The notes beneath the pieces were generated by a model. The model ran no database searches. It worked only from the letters and a program-made list of their open reading frames with translations, and had not been told where the DNA came from. The translations under genes were made by a program, and so were the position numbers. A stretch of DNA of 64,000 nt from Burkholderiaceae bacterium (GTDB lineage Bacteria > Pseudomonadota > Gammaproteobacteria > Burkholderiales > Burkholderiaceae_C). How positions within the stretch are numbered: position 1 is the stretch's first letter; each line of letters opens with the position of its first letter. Below, in pieces: positions 36,962 to 46,526 of this stretch. The stretch spans positions 186,001 through 250,000 of the forward strand of contig JAEUOU010000029.1 in the NCBI GenBank assembly GCA_016790575.1. Reading direction: 5' to 3'.

Positions 36962-37657
36962 ATGGCACCTTCCGAACTCCCCGGCGAACCTGCTGATCGC
37001 ATGCGGCGCAGCGACGGTGCCCAGACCCGTGAACGCTTGCTGCTGAGTGCCCTGCGCCTGTTTGCCGAAAAAGGCTACGAGCGCACGTCCACGCGCGAGA
37101 TTGCCCAGTCCGCCCATGCCAACGTGGGCGCCATTGCCTACTATTTCGGCGACAAGCAGGGGCTGTACCGCGCCGCCTTCACCGAGGTCACCGGCAATCC
37201 CCGCGACGACATCGCCGCATTTGCCGACCCGGCGCTGAACCTGCACCAGGCGCTGCTGGCCGTCTATCGCGGCTTCGCCGAACCCTTCGAACAGGGAGAG
37301 CTGCCGCGCCTGTGCACCCGGCTGCATCTGCGCGAAATGGTCGAGCCGACCGGCGCCTGGCAGACCCATATTCAGATGGACCTGCGTCCCTATCACCAGG
37401 CGTTGACCGAGGTCCTGCGCCGGCACCTGGGGCTGCCCCGACCCGATGACGACCTGTATCGATTGGCCTTTGCCATCGTCAGCCTCGGGGTCTACCTGTA
37501 CGTGGGCCAGGACTTGATCGACGACCTGTGCCCGTCCCTGATGGCCGACGCCCCCGCAATCCATCGCTGGGCCGAGCGCATGGCCGAGCATGCCCTGGCC
37601 ATGGTGCAGGCCGAGGCCCGCCGCCGTGGCCTGCCCCTGCCTACCGACACCCCATGA
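36962..37657 (+). CDS. TetR family regulator of the RND operon (CecR-like)
   Basis: A 231-residue TetR protein with the DNA-binding signature RLFAEKGYERTSTREIAQSA and NVGAIAYYFGDKQGLYRAAF and a C-terminus resembling the CecR/YbiH (DUF1956) group (LHLREMVEPT, VSLGVYLYVG). It is the first gene of the efflux operon and overlaps the next gene by four bases (ATGA at 37654-37657). The palindrome at 36928-36941 is its likely operator. A very short leader or leaderless message is suggested by the promoter spacing. Confidence 0.88.
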   Translation: MAPSELPGEPADRMRRSDGAQTRERLLLSALRLFAEKGYERTSTREIAQSAHANVGAIAYYFGDKQGLYRAAFTEVTGNPRDDIAAFADPALNLHQALLAVYRGFAEPFEQGELPRLCTRLHLREMVEPTGAWQTHIQMDLRPYHQALTEVLRRHLGLPRPDDDLYRLAFAIVSLGVYLYVGQDLIDDLCPSLMADAPAIHRWAERMAEHALAMVQAEARRRGLPLPTDTP

Positions 37658-39093
37658 ACTGCAAACCGCCCCTTCCGCACCGAATGCTGCTCCCCCTGCT
37701 GGTGGGCGCAGTGCTGTCCGCCTGCGCCAGTGCGCCGCCCCCGCCCCCGGCGCCGCCAACGGTGGTCCCGGCCGCCTGGTCCGCACCCTTGCCCCACAAC
37801 GGCGACCCTGCCCGCCTGCAGGACTGGTGGCGCCAATGGAACGACCCGGTTCTGCTGGAGCTGATCGTCGATGCCCAGGCCGTCAGCGCCGACCTGACCG
37901 AAGCGCGGGCCCGGCTGGCCCAGGCCCAGGCGGCGCAGATTGCTGCCACCGCGGCCGGTCGGCCCCAGGTCGATGGCAGTTTGCAGGCAGCCCGCGCCAC
38001 CACCTCGGGACCCGCCGGCCCCGGCGGTCCGCCGGCAACCCAGGCGGCGGCGAGCCTGCTCATGAACTGGGAACTGGACCTCTGGGGCGGGCAGCAGGCC
38101 GGCCGCGATGCGGCCGACGCACGCGTCGATGCCAGTGCGGCGCGCTGGCATGATGCCCGGGTTGCCGTGGCGGCCGAGGTCGCGCGGGCGCGGGTCAGCC
38201 TGCGCCACTGCGAGCGCAGTCTGGCGCTTACCCGTGCGGATGTCGAAGCACGGGGCGCGCTGGCACGCCTTTCGACGCTGCGCGCGCAAGCTGGGCTGGA
38301 GGCACCGGCGGCCACCGCCTTGCTGACGGCCAGCGCCGCCCAGGGCCGCGCCGAGCAGCGCGACCAGCAGACCCGCTGCGCGAGTGAACGCCAGGGTCTG
38401 GCGGCCCTGACGGGCTGGAGTCTGGCCCGCCTTGACCAGCGCCTTGCGGGGCAGGAAGACGCGCCGCAACCGGCCGGTCCTCCGATTCCGCAACGGCTAC
38501 CGGCAGAACAGCTGCAGCAGCGCCCGGATCTGCGCGCCGCCGACAGGGAATGGCTGGCCGCCCGTGCCGATGTCGGTGTCGCCGACGCTGCCCGTTACCC
38601 CCGCCTGACGCTCAGTGGCCAGATCGGCCGGGTGGGCCAACGCGGCACCGGCGGCGATGCCACAACCTGGTCACTGGGGCCGCTGCAACTGAGCTTGCCA
38701 CTGGTCGATGGTGGCCGACGTGACGCCGAAGCGCAGGCGGCGCGGGTTCGACTCGCGGCGGCGGCCGCGCGGTATGAGGCGACCGCCCGACAGGCTGTGC
38801 GGGAAGTCGAACAAGCCTTGCTTGCCCATGACGGCGCAAGTGCCCGGCAGGCCGATGTCCGCGAGGCCGCCGATGGCTTTCGCCGGGCATTGGCCGCCAC
38901 CGAATCACGCCACCGTGCCGGCCTGGCCAGTGCCCAGGAACTCGAAGAGGCGCGCCGCGCCGCGCTCGCCGCCCAACAAAGTGTCCTGACATGGGAACTG
39001 GAGCAAAAGCTGGCCTGGATCGCGCTCTATCGCGCCATGGGTGGCGGCTGGACGCCCGCCGAGCCCAGCCCCGCGCTGCCAGTGCGCCCGTAA
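37654..39093 (+). CDS. Outer-membrane efflux lipoprotein (NodT/OprM type)
   Basis: A 479-residue outer-membrane factor. It has a lipoprotein signal (AVLSACAS, lipidated Cys at about 23), two OEP repeats with long helices, and typical segments WWRQWNDPVLLELI and QRPDLRAADREWLAARADVG. It forms the TolC-like trimeric channel for the pump encoded downstream. It overlaps the TetR stop and is followed by the adaptor gene after 37 bases. Confidence 0.92.
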   Translation: MNCKPPLPHRMLLPLLVGAVLSACASAPPPPPAPPTVVPAAWSAPLPHNGDPARLQDWWRQWNDPVLLELIVDAQAVSADLTEARARLAQAQAAQIAATAAGRPQVDGSLQAARATTSGPAGPGGPPATQAAASLLMNWELDLWGGQQAGRDAADARVDASAARWHDARVAVAAEVARARVSLRHCERSLALTRADVEARGALARLSTLRAQAGLEAPAATALLTASAAQGRAEQRDQQTRCASERQGLAALTGWSLARLDQRLAGQEDAPQPAGPPIPQRLPAEQLQQRPDLRAADREWLAARADVGVADAARYPRLTLSGQIGRVGQRGTGGDATTWSLGPLQLSLPLVDGGRRDAEAQAARVRLAAAAARYEATARQAVREVEQALLAHDGASARQADVREAADGFRRALAATESRHRAGLASAQELEEARRAALAAQQSVLTWELEQKLAWIALYRAMGGGWTPAEPSPALPVRP

Positions 39094-39130
39094 CCGACTG
39101 TTCCCGTTGACCCCGAACTCCACCACCGCC

Positions 39131-40300
39131 ATGAAACCGATTGCACCGTTCACCCGGATTTCCCTCGCCCTGACCGCCCTGTTGTCGCTGGCGGCATTTG
39201 TTGCGCAGGCGCAGAACGCCACCCCGACTGCCGCACCGACCCCGGCTCCGGCCGCGTCTGCGGCCAAGGCACGCCCGGCCCTGACGGTGGCGGTCGATAC
39301 GCCGCAGAGCCGCCAGTGGCCCCGCCGACTCAGCGCCAACGGCAGCCTGGCCGCGTGGCAGGAAGCGAGTATTGGCGCGGAAACAGCGGGACTGCGCCTG
39401 ATTGAAGTGCGCGCGCAGGTGGGCGATCGGGTGACCCGCGGGCAGATCCTCGCGGAGCTCAATGCCGACACCTTGCGGGCCGAGCTGGCGCAAACACGTG
39501 CCAGTCTGGCCGAGGCGCAGGCGATGGCCGCCGAAGCGCAGGCCAATGCCGTGCGAGCGCGTGAGCTGCGTGGCACCGGCGCGCTCAGCGAGGCCCAGAT
39601 TGCCCAGTACCTGACCGCCGAGCAGACCAGTCAAGCCCGGGTGCAGGCGGCGCAGGCCCTGCTGGAGGTGCAGCAGACCCGCCTGGCGCAGGCGCAGGTC
39701 CGTGCCCCGGACGACGGCATCATCTCCGCCCGCAGCGCCACACTGGGTGCCGTGGTCAATCCCGGTGCCGAGCTGTTTCGCCTGATCCGCAAGGGCCGTC
39801 TGGAATGGCGGGCCGAAGTCACCGCGGCCGAACTCGGCCGACTCGCCCCGGGAACCGCTGCCACGGTCACGGCGGCCAGTGGTGCCGTACTTGTGGGCCG
39901 GGTGCGGCAGGTGGCGCCGACGGTCGATGCCCAGACCCGGCAGGCGCTGGTCTATGTGGACCTGAACCGCGCGCCGGGCTCGGCGCCGTTGCCGGCGTTG
40001 CCGGGCATGTTCGCGCGCGGCGAATTCCTGCTCGGCGAGGGCGCGGCGCTGACGCTGCCGCAGGCGGCCGTGGTGGTGCGCGATGGCTTTTCTTATGTAC
40101 TCCGGATGATCGAGGGCAACCGGGTCGCCATGACCAAGGTGCGTACCGGACGGATCGAAGGGGACCGGGTGGAAATCCACAGCGGGCTGGCGGCCGACAC
40201 CCGGGTGGTGGTGGTCGGCGCCGGATTCCTCAACGACGGTGACCTGGTGCGTATCAGCACCGTGGCGCCGGCCGCGCCGGCGTCCGCTGCGAACCGTTGA
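39131..40300 (+). CDS. RND efflux periplasmic adaptor subunit
   Basis: A 389-residue membrane-fusion protein with signal peptide (TRISLALTALLSLAAFVAQA), Pro-Ala spacer, biotinyl-lipoyl-like half motifs (ISIGAETAGLRLIEVRAQVG-type and VRAPDDGIISARSATLG), a helical hairpin (ARELRGTGALSEAQIAQY) and C-terminal beta-barrel. It bridges the inner-membrane pump and the outer-membrane channel. ATG 39131 is chosen because it starts the signal peptide. Confidence 0.92.
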   Translation: MKPIAPFTRISLALTALLSLAAFVAQAQNATPTAAPTPAPAASAAKARPALTVAVDTPQSRQWPRRLSANGSLAAWQEASIGAETAGLRLIEVRAQVGDRVTRGQILAELNADTLRAELAQTRASLAEAQAMAAEAQANAVRARELRGTGALSEAQIAQYLTAEQTSQARVQAAQALLEVQQTRLAQAQVRAPDDGIISARSATLGAVVNPGAELFRLIRKGRLEWRAEVTAAELGRLAPGTAATVTAASGAVLVGRVRQVAPTVDAQTRQALVYVDLNRAPGSAPLPALPGMFARGEFLLGEGAALTLPQAAVVVRDGFSYVLRMIEGNRVAMTKVRTGRIEGDRVEIHSGLAADTRVVVVGAGFLNDGDLVRISTVAPAAPASAANR

Positions 40301-40310
40301 AAGACGCGCC

Positions 40311-43300
40311 ATGATCAACGTCTCGTCCTGGTCGATCCGCAACCCCATCCCGGCGGTGATGGTGTTTGTCATGCTGACCTTTGCCGGCTTGCTGTCCTTC
40401 AAGGCCATGAAGGTACAGAACTTTCCCGACATCGATCTGCCCACCGTCACGGTGTCGGCGGCTTTGCCCGGCGCTGCACCGGCGCAGCTTGAAAACGATG
40501 TCGCCCGCAAGCTGGAGAACACCGTTGCCAGCCTGCAGGGGCTCAAACACATCTACACCAAAGTGCAGGACGGCGTGGTCACGGTGACCGCCGAGTTCCG
40601 CCTGGAAAAGCCGGTGCAGGAAGCGGTCGATGATGTCCGCTCGGCCGTGCAGCGCATCCGGGCCGATCTGCCCTCCGATTTGCGCGACCCGATCGTGCAG
40701 AAGATGGATCTGGCCGGACAACCGGTGCTGGCCTATACCGTGCGCTCGGCCCGCATGGATGACGAGGCCTTGTCCTGGTTCGTCGACAACGAGGTGGCGC
40801 GCCGTCTGCTGGCGGTCAAAGGCGTCGGTGCGGTCAACCGCGTCGGCGGCGTCAACCGCGAGATCCGGGTGGCGCTTGACCCGCAGCGCTTGCAGGCGCT
40901 GGGCGTGACCGCGGCGGAAGTGTCGCGTCAGCTGCGTCAAGTGCAGCAGGAGGCTGCCGGCGGGCGCACCGACCTCGGGGGGAGCGAGCAGGCGGTGCGC
41001 ACCCTGGGTACCGTGGGGACGGCGGACGAAATCGCGGGACTCGAACTGGCCCTTTCCGGCGCAGGCGCCGAGGGACAGGGGCGCCGGGTCCGGCTGGATC
41101 AGGTGGCGACCGTCAGTGATACGGTGGCCGAAGCCCGCGCTGCCGCCTATCTGGATGGCCGATCGGTCGTTGGCTTTGAAGTCGCGCGCAGCCGCGGCGA
41201 GAGCGAAGTCGCGGTGGGGGCGGCGGTCCGGGCAGCGCTCGAAGAGCTCAAGGCCCGCTATCCGGACATCGAACTGACCCAGGCGTTCGACTTTGTCACG
41301 CCCGTGCAGGAAGAGTACGACGGTTCCTTGCTGATGCTCTACGAAGGCGCCATTTTGGCCGTCCTGGTGGTGTGGCTGTTCCTGCGCGACTGGCGTGCCA
41401 CCCTGGTGTCGGCGGTGGCGCTGCCGATGTCCGTGATTCCGGCCTTCATCGGCATGTATCTGCTCGGGTTCTCCGTCAACGTGGTCACGCTGCTGGCGCT
41501 GTCGCTGGTGGTCGGCATTCTGGTGGACGACGCCATCGTCGAGGTGGAAAACATCGTGCGGCACCTGCGCATGGGCAAGACGCCCTACCAGGCGGCCATG
41601 GAGGCGGCAGACGAGATCGGCCTGGCGGTGATTGCGACCACCTTTACCCTGATTGCCGTGTTTCTGCCCACGGCCTTCATGAGCGGAGTGGCGGGCAAGT
41701 TTTTCAAGCAGTTCGGCTGGACCGCGTCGCTGGCGGTGTTTGCGTCGCTGGTCGTCGCCCGCATGCTGACACCCATGATGGCTGCCTATCTGCTCAAGCC
41801 CATCGTCGGCCAGCATGCCGATCCGCGCTGGATGCGCTGGTACATGCGCATGGCGGGCTGGTGCACCCGCCACCGGCTCGCAACCATTGTGCTGTCGCTG
41901 GCGTTCTTTGTCGGCTCGTTGGCGCTGATTCCGCTGCTGCCCACCGGCTTCATCCCGCCGGACGACAACTCGCAGACCCAGGTCTATCTGGAATTGCCGC
42001 CGGGCAGCTCGCTGCGCCAGACGGTGGACACGGCCGAACAGGCCCGCCAGTTGATCGTGAAGGTGCCGCATGTCCGAAGCGTGTACACCACCGTCGGAGG
42101 CGGCAGCGCCGGGGGCGATCCGTTTGCGATGTCCGGCGCCGCCGAGGTGCGCAAGGCGACGCTGACCATCCTGCTGGATGCGCGGGGTGAACGGCCGCGC
42201 AAGCAAGGCATCGAAAACCAGATCCGCACCGCGCTGGAGCCGCTGGCCGGAGTGCGCAGCAAGGTGGGCCTGGGGGGTTCGGGCGAAAAATACGTTCTGG
42301 TGCTGACCGGCGAAGACCCCCAGGCGCTGCAGACCGCCGCGCTGGCGGTGGAAAAAGACCTGCGCACCATTCCCGGCCTGGGCAGTTTGGCCTCCACGGC
42401 CAGTCTGATCCGGCCGGAAATCGCCGTGCGCCCCGACTTTGCCCGCGCCGCCGACCTGGGGGTGACCAGTGCCGCCATCGGCGAGACGCTGCGTGTGGCT
42501 ACGCTGGGTGACTATGACGTGGCCCTGGCAAAACTGAACCTGTCGCAGCGGCAGGTGCCGGTGGTGGTGCGACTGGAGGACTCCGCCCGCAAGGATTTGT
42601 CGGTACTGGAGCGCCTGGCCGTGCCCGGCGCGCGTGGCCCGGTGATGCTGGGCCAGGTGGCGACACTGGAGATGACCGGCGGGCCGGCCGTCATCGACCG
42701 CTACGACCGCTCGCGCAACATCAACTTCGAGATCGAATTGTCCGGTTTGCCGCTGGGCGATGTGGTCAAGGCCACCCAGGAATTGCCCTCGATCCGCAAC
42801 CTGCCGCCCGGCGTAAAGGTGGTCGAAGTGGGCGATGCCGAGGTGATGGGCGAGCTGTTTGCCAGTTTCGGCCTGGCCATGCTGACCGGGGTGCTGTGTA
42901 TCTACATCGTGCTGGTGCTGCTGTTCAAGGCTTTCCTGCAACCGGTCACCATCCTGATGGCGCTGCCATTGTCACTGGGCGGCGCTTTTGTGGGACTGCT
43001 GCTCGCGGGCAAGAGCTTCTCCATGCCTTCGTTGATCGGTCTGATCATGCTGATGGGGGTGGCCACCAAGAATTCGATCTTGCTGGTGGAATACGCGATC
43101 GTCGCCCGGCGCGGGCACGACGGCCACGATGGCCAGCCCGCCGTGGCGCCGATGAGCCGGCGCGACGCGCTGCTGGACGCCTGCCACAAGCGCGCCCGTC
43201 CCATCATCATGACCACACTGGCCATGGGTGCGGGCATGCTGCCGATTGCCATCGGTTGGGGGGCGGCCGACGCCAGCTTCCGCTCGCCGATGGCGGTGGC

Positions 43301-43457
43301 GGTCATCGGCGGCCTGATAACTTCGACATTCCTGAGTCTGCTGGTGATACCGGCGGTGTTCACCTATGTCGATGATTTCGCCCAACTCTGCCTGCGGCTG
43401 CTGCGGCGGTTGCGCGGCCGGCCCGTGAGTCCGGAGGTGAAGGCTGCCGGAGGCTGA
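40311..43457 (+). CDS. RND efflux inner-membrane transporter (HAE1 type)
   Basis: A 1,048-residue transporter of the AcrB/MexB class: TM1 after SIRNPIPAVMVFVML, TM4 with the proton-relay pair in VVGILVDDAIVEVENIV (Asp-Asp), and TM10 region MGVATKNSILLVEYAI with the Lys. Two large periplasmic loops carry substrate. The HAE1 motifs indicate hydrophobic or amphiphilic substrates rather than metals. It ends the operon tetR-omf-mfp-rnd, 10 bases after the adaptor gene. A terminator of the convergent usp gene lies at its 3' end. Confidence 0.95.
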   Translation: MINVSSWSIRNPIPAVMVFVMLTFAGLLSFKAMKVQNFPDIDLPTVTVSAALPGAAPAQLENDVARKLENTVASLQGLKHIYTKVQDGVVTVTAEFRLEKPVQEAVDDVRSAVQRIRADLPSDLRDPIVQKMDLAGQPVLAYTVRSARMDDEALSWFVDNEVARRLLAVKGVGAVNRVGGVNREIRVALDPQRLQALGVTAAEVSRQLRQVQQEAAGGRTDLGGSEQAVRTLGTVGTADEIAGLELALSGAGAEGQGRRVRLDQVATVSDTVAEARAAAYLDGRSVVGFEVARSRGESEVAVGAAVRAALEELKARYPDIELTQAFDFVTPVQEEYDGSLLMLYEGAILAVLVVWLFLRDWRATLVSAVALPMSVIPAFIGMYLLGFSVNVVTLLALSLVVGILVDDAIVEVENIVRHLRMGKTPYQAAMEAADEIGLAVIATTFTLIAVFLPTAFMSGVAGKFFKQFGWTASLAVFASLVVARMLTPMMAAYLLKPIVGQHADPRWMRWYMRMAGWCTRHRLATIVLSLAFFVGSLALIPLLPTGFIPPDDNSQTQVYLELPPGSSLRQTVDTAEQARQLIVKVPHVRSVYTTVGGGSAGGDPFAMSGAAEVRKATLTILLDARGERPRKQGIENQIRTALEPLAGVRSKVGLGGSGEKYVLVLTGEDPQALQTAALAVEKDLRTIPGLGSLASTASLIRPEIAVRPDFARAADLGVTSAAIGETLRVATLGDYDVALAKLNLSQRQVPVVVRLEDSARKDLSVLERLAVPGARGPVMLGQVATLEMTGGPAVIDRYDRSRNINFEIELSGLPLGDVVKATQELPSIRNLPPGVKVVEVGDAEVMGELFASFGLAMLTGVLCIYIVLVLLFKAFLQPVTILMALPLSLGGAFVGLLLAGKSFSMPSLIGLIMLMGVATKNSILLVEYAIVARRGHDGHDGQPAVAPMSRRDALLDACHKRARPIIMTTLAMGAGMLPIAIGWGAADASFRSPMAVAVIGGLITSTFLSLLVIPAVFTYVDDFAQLCLRLLRRLRGRPVSPEVKAAGG

Positions 43458-43460
43458 GGA

Positions 43461-43483
43461 AAAAAAACCGGCCAATGGCCGGT
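43461..43483 (-). terminator. Rho-independent terminator of the universal stress protein gene
   Basis: ACCGGCC-AAT-GGCCGGT (43467-43483) is a perfect 7-bp stem; on the minus strand it is followed by a run of seven to eight T. It lies 50 bases past the stop of the UspA gene at 43533 and right after the RND stop. Confidence 0.8.
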
Positions 43484-43532
43484 GTCCACGCCCAGGGTGG
43501 GCGCACTGCGCGGGCGCCGCCAGGCTCTGTGG

Positions 43533-43955
43533 TCAGCGTACCAGCAGGACAGGGACTTGGCAGTGGGCCAGAACCTGCGTTGCCACGGAACCCATGACGA
43601 GGTTGCCCAGGGCGCTGTGTCCATGGGAGCCCATCACGACCAGGTCATAGCCACCACTGTCGGCCACCTTGGCGATGGTCTCGCCGGCATGACCAACCTT
43701 CCATTGGCTCTTGACCGTCATGTCATGGCGGGCAAGAAACTTGCAGACCGGGCCGAGGACCTTTTCTGCTTCTTCGGCGTGGTAGCCGTCGGCAATATCC
43801 TTGCCGACCGCCGCCCGGGCGCGGGGGGGCAGTGGCAATTGCACCGACAGCGCGGTGTATTCATTGCCAGGGCTCATCAAGGCCTCGTGGGTGGTCAGAT
43901 AGGCCAGCATCTTCTTGGAGTACTTGCTGCCATCGACAGCCAGAAGAATCTTCAT
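43533..43955 (-). CDS. Universal stress protein UspA family
   Basis: A 140-residue single-domain Usp starting MKILLAVDGSKYSKKMLAYL with the ATP-binding pattern GSHGHSALGNLVMGSVA (GxxG-x9-G-S). ATP-binding Usp proteins accumulate under stress and growth arrest. It lies in the opposite direction to the RND operon and is separated from the metallophosphoesterase gene by 155 bases. A second Usp lies nearby (44951-45337) with the same start but only limited similarity. Confidence 0.93.
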   Translation of the reverse strand: MKILLAVDGSKYSKKMLAYLTTHEALMSPGNEYTALSVQLPLPPRARAAVGKDIADGYHAEEAEKVLGPVCKFLARHDMTVKSQWKVGHAGETIAKVADSGGYDLVVMGSHGHSALGNLVMGSVATQVLAHCQVPVLLVR

Positions 43956-44110
43956 CGCATGCTCCGTGTGTGAAAAGAGATTTCCAGCCTAGTCTATCCG
44001 GCTTGACCCGAATTGCGATACGTACAGACCGCATGGGGAATTGCCTGGCGCGGCGAAACGGGCCGCCAACGCCGGGCGCCCGCACCGCCTGGCAGGCGGA
44101 CGCCTGAGCC

Positions 44111-44935
44111 TCAACCGATCTGTACCGTCCGCTGAGGGCGAAAGGCAGCCTGCTCGCCTTTTTCGGCGTAACCGAGCGGATTGGCGACGACCCGGCACCG
44201 GCCGAGCCGATAGTCCGACGTGCAATGGAGGTGGCCATGCAGCCACAGGTCGGCGTACTGTGTCAGGGCGTCCAGGCTGTTGCAGAAGCCCGCCGTTCCT
44301 GGAGTCATGCCATAACGCGGGTCTGCGCTGTGGAGGCTGGGCGCGAAGTGAGTGACAACTACTACAGGTTCCGCAGCCGGGACAGCCAGTGCGTGCCGCA
44401 GCCAGGACTGGCTGCGCAGTGCCTGTTCGCGGACCTGCTCGGCCAGAAAGGGTTTGCCCTGGCGGTGCGTTCCCGTCGTTTGCAGGTAGTAGTTGGCGGC
44501 GCGCATGGCTTTGTCGCGCCCGCTCTTGCCGGGGGCGCGGCCGTGGTCCGGACGATTGTCGAGCGCGTCGAAGTTGCTCCATAGCGTGGTGCCGATGAAA
44601 CGCACCCCGCCGAAATACAGGGTTTGCTGCTCCAGCCAATGGATTCCCAGGGTGTGGCAGCTGTCCTGAAGCCGCTGGTGTGCCTCGTCGAAATCCAGTC
44701 CATCGTACTCATGGTTGCCGGGAACAAACAGCACGGGGCACGGCCAGCCCTCGGCGGGTGAAAAACGGCCCAGTCCGAAATGGGGATCGCCGAGGGTGGC
44801 CAGAGCCGACCCTTGCTGGTAGGAGCCGATGTCACCGGCGAGCACCAGCAGATCGGCGCCGGGTGCCGGCTCGGGTTTCCAGTCGGGCTGACACTCCAGG
44901 TGCAGATCCGACAGCAGCTGGATCGTCAGCGCCAC
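44111..44935 (-). CDS. Metallophosphoesterase
   Basis: A 274-residue calcineurin-like phosphoesterase: LLSDLHLE (D-x-H), LVLAGDIG (GD), VPGNHEY (GNHE) and VTHFAPS...HGHLH at the C-terminus. These ligands bind two metals. The substrate is unknown; proteins of this type can act on phosphoproteins, nucleotides or cyclic nucleotides. It lies 15 bases after the second UspA gene on the same strand, suggesting one transcript. Confidence 0.88.
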   Translation of the reverse strand: MALTIQLLSDLHLECQPDWKPEPAPGADLLVLAGDIGSYQQGSALATLGDPHFGLGRFSPAEGWPCPVLFVPGNHEYDGLDFDEAHQRLQDSCHTLGIHWLEQQTLYFGGVRFIGTTLWSNFDALDNRPDHGRAPGKSGRDKAMRAANYYLQTTGTHRQGKPFLAEQVREQALRSQSWLRHALAVPAAEPVVVVTHFAPSLHSADPRYGMTPGTAGFCNSLDALTQYADLWLHGHLHCTSDYRLGRCRVVANPLGYAEKGEQAAFRPQRTVQIG

Positions 44936-44950
44936 GGGCGCAACGGCCGG

Positions 44951-45337
44951 TCAGCGAACGACCAGTACCGGCACATGGCTGGATGAGAGTACCGCCTGCG
45001 TGACCGAGCCCAGCATCACCGATTGCAGGCTGTTGTAGCCATGGGTACCCATGACAATCACATTGCATTGTTCACGGCGGGCAAAGTCGGTGATGACTTC
45101 GGCCGGCTTGCCCACCCGCATGGCCCGTACCGGCGAAGTTCCGAAGTGGCGGGCGAGGTCGTTGGCGGCTTCGTTGATGACACGGCCTGCCTCGGTGTAC
45201 ATGGGGCCGGTGACCTTGGCAGTCACATGCAGCAAGGTGTAATTGAAGTCATGGCGGAACCACAACTCGTTGGACGACACATAAGCCAGCATCTTGCGGG
45301 TGAAGGAACTACCGTCAACGGCGAGCAGGATATGCAT
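44951..45337 (-). CDS. Universal stress protein UspA family (second)
   Basis: A 128-residue Usp starting MHILLAVDGSSFTRKMLAYV, with GTHGYNSLQSVMLGSVT matching the ATP-binding motif. It heads a likely two-gene unit with the metallophosphoesterase. With the Usp at 43533-43955 it forms a small stress cluster. Confidence 0.92.
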   Translation of the reverse strand: MHILLAVDGSSFTRKMLAYVSSNELWFRHDFNYTLLHVTAKVTGPMYTEAGRVINEAANDLARHFGTSPVRAMRVGKPAEVITDFARREQCNVIVMGTHGYNSLQSVMLGSVTQAVLSSSHVPVLVVR

Positions 45338-45429
45338 GCTCCCGATTCTAGGGATTTTTCGTCATCAGATAGACAAATGAACCCGATGTTCACCGTCTTG
45401 ACTGTGCGGTAATTCGTCAGATTTAGTAC

Positions 45430-46410
45430 TTAATTGCTATTGTTTTTGAAAGCGCGGCGCCCCGACTCCAGAATCATCTGATGCAGCCAGGCGTGGCCGG
45501 CCGCATGGCGGACCCGCCGGTGCCACAGGGCTTCGACATGAACCGGGGGCACGTTCAGGGGCAATTCCCGCAGGCACAGCCGGGATGACGCGGCCAGGGT
45601 CTGCACGAAGTGTCGGGGCAACACGGTCAGCAGACGGGTCCGGGCAACCACCTGCCCGGCGGTAAAAAACTGGTTGACCGTGAGGACCACCCGACGCCGG
45701 CGGTCGATGGCCGCCAGCGCTTCGTCGACAAACCCCCAGGGCCGGCCCGAGAAACTGACCAGCAGGTGCCGCGCCTCGCAATAGGCGTCCAGCGTCAATG
45801 GTTCGCGGGCCAGCGGATGGTCTTCGCGCATGACACAGACATACTCGCCCTCATACAGACGCTGGTGTTCGAACGCCACGGCTTCACCCCCTTGCTCCCG
45901 TGCGGTCAGGTCCGCCAGGACGGCAGGAAAGTAGCCGATCGCCAGGTCTGCATGGCCCTCCTCAAGCCAGGACCGCGGGTCACGGGTGGTGAGCGGGAGG
46001 ACCCGCAAGGCAACGCCCGGCGCGACCGCCTCCATGGTTTCGACCAGATCGGGAATCAGCTCGGCGGCCGTGGCATCGGCCATCGCCAGCACGAATGTTG
46101 TCTGCAGTTGCGCTGGCGACTCCTGATGCGGCGCGACCACGGCCTGCAGTTGCGCCAGGGCGTCGCGCACCCCCGGCCACATGGCCAGCGCCCGCGGCGT
46201 GGGCTCCAGGCCCTGTCCATGCCGTCGTACCAGATCGTCGCCCAGACTTTCCCTCAGCCGCCGCAACGCATTGCTCACCGCAGGCTGGGTCAATGCGAGG
46301 TTGCGTGCCGCCCGGGTGAGGCTGCGTTCGGCCATGATTTCATCAAAAACCCGCAGCAGGTTCAGGTCCAGGGTGCGAAAGTTGGGCGTCGAAACCACGG
46401 GTCTAGTCAT
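45430..46410 (-). CDS. LysR family transcriptional regulator
   Basis: A 326-residue LysR protein with the helix-turn-helix SLTRAARNLALTQPAVSNAL and the NodD/PcpR-like start FRTLDLNLLRVFDEIM. The substrate domain is typical but its ligand is unknown. Its last residues (KNNSN) are encoded by ACAATAGC-type sequence resembling the edge of the interspersed repeat. A palindrome overlaps its start. It is divergent from a small membrane protein gene, which is its likely target. Confidence 0.88.
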   Translation of the reverse strand: MTRPVVSTPNFRTLDLNLLRVFDEIMAERSLTRAARNLALTQPAVSNALRRLRESLGDDLVRRHGQGLEPTPRALAMWPGVRDALAQLQAVVAPHQESPAQLQTTFVLAMADATAAELIPDLVETMEAVAPGVALRVLPLTTRDPRSWLEEGHADLAIGYFPAVLADLTAREQGGEAVAFEHQRLYEGEYVCVMREDHPLAREPLTLDAYCEARHLLVSFSGRPWGFVDEALAAIDRRRRVVLTVNQFFTAGQVVARTRLLTVLPRHFVQTLAASSRLCLRELPLNVPPVHVEALWHRRVRHAAGHAWLHQMILESGRRAFKNNSN

Positions 46411-46423
46411 TCACGTTGTGAAT
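46409..46423. promoter_or_regulatory. Probable LysR autoregulatory operator
   Basis: ATTCAC-GTT-GTGAAT is a 15-bp inverted repeat containing the T-N11-A core of LysR sites. It overlaps the regulator's start codon and lies in the 116-bp divergent gap to the membrane protein gene. Confidence 0.6.
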
Positions 46424-46526
46424 ATGAATCATCATAGATCAAAAGTAGACCGAAATACGGGTTTACCCTAGGATGGCGGTGTGGACAAGTCTTCGTGATC
46501 CCCACAGTCCCGCAAGGAGGAAAACC

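Noticed and set aside
40254-42941. An 895-codon open frame antisense to the RND transporter
   Set aside because: Antisense shadow; the plus-strand frame has all RND motifs.
45430-45450. A repeat remnant at the end of the LysR gene (GCTATTGTTTTTGAAA)
   Set aside because: Matches only the outer edge of the element, too short to count as a copy.
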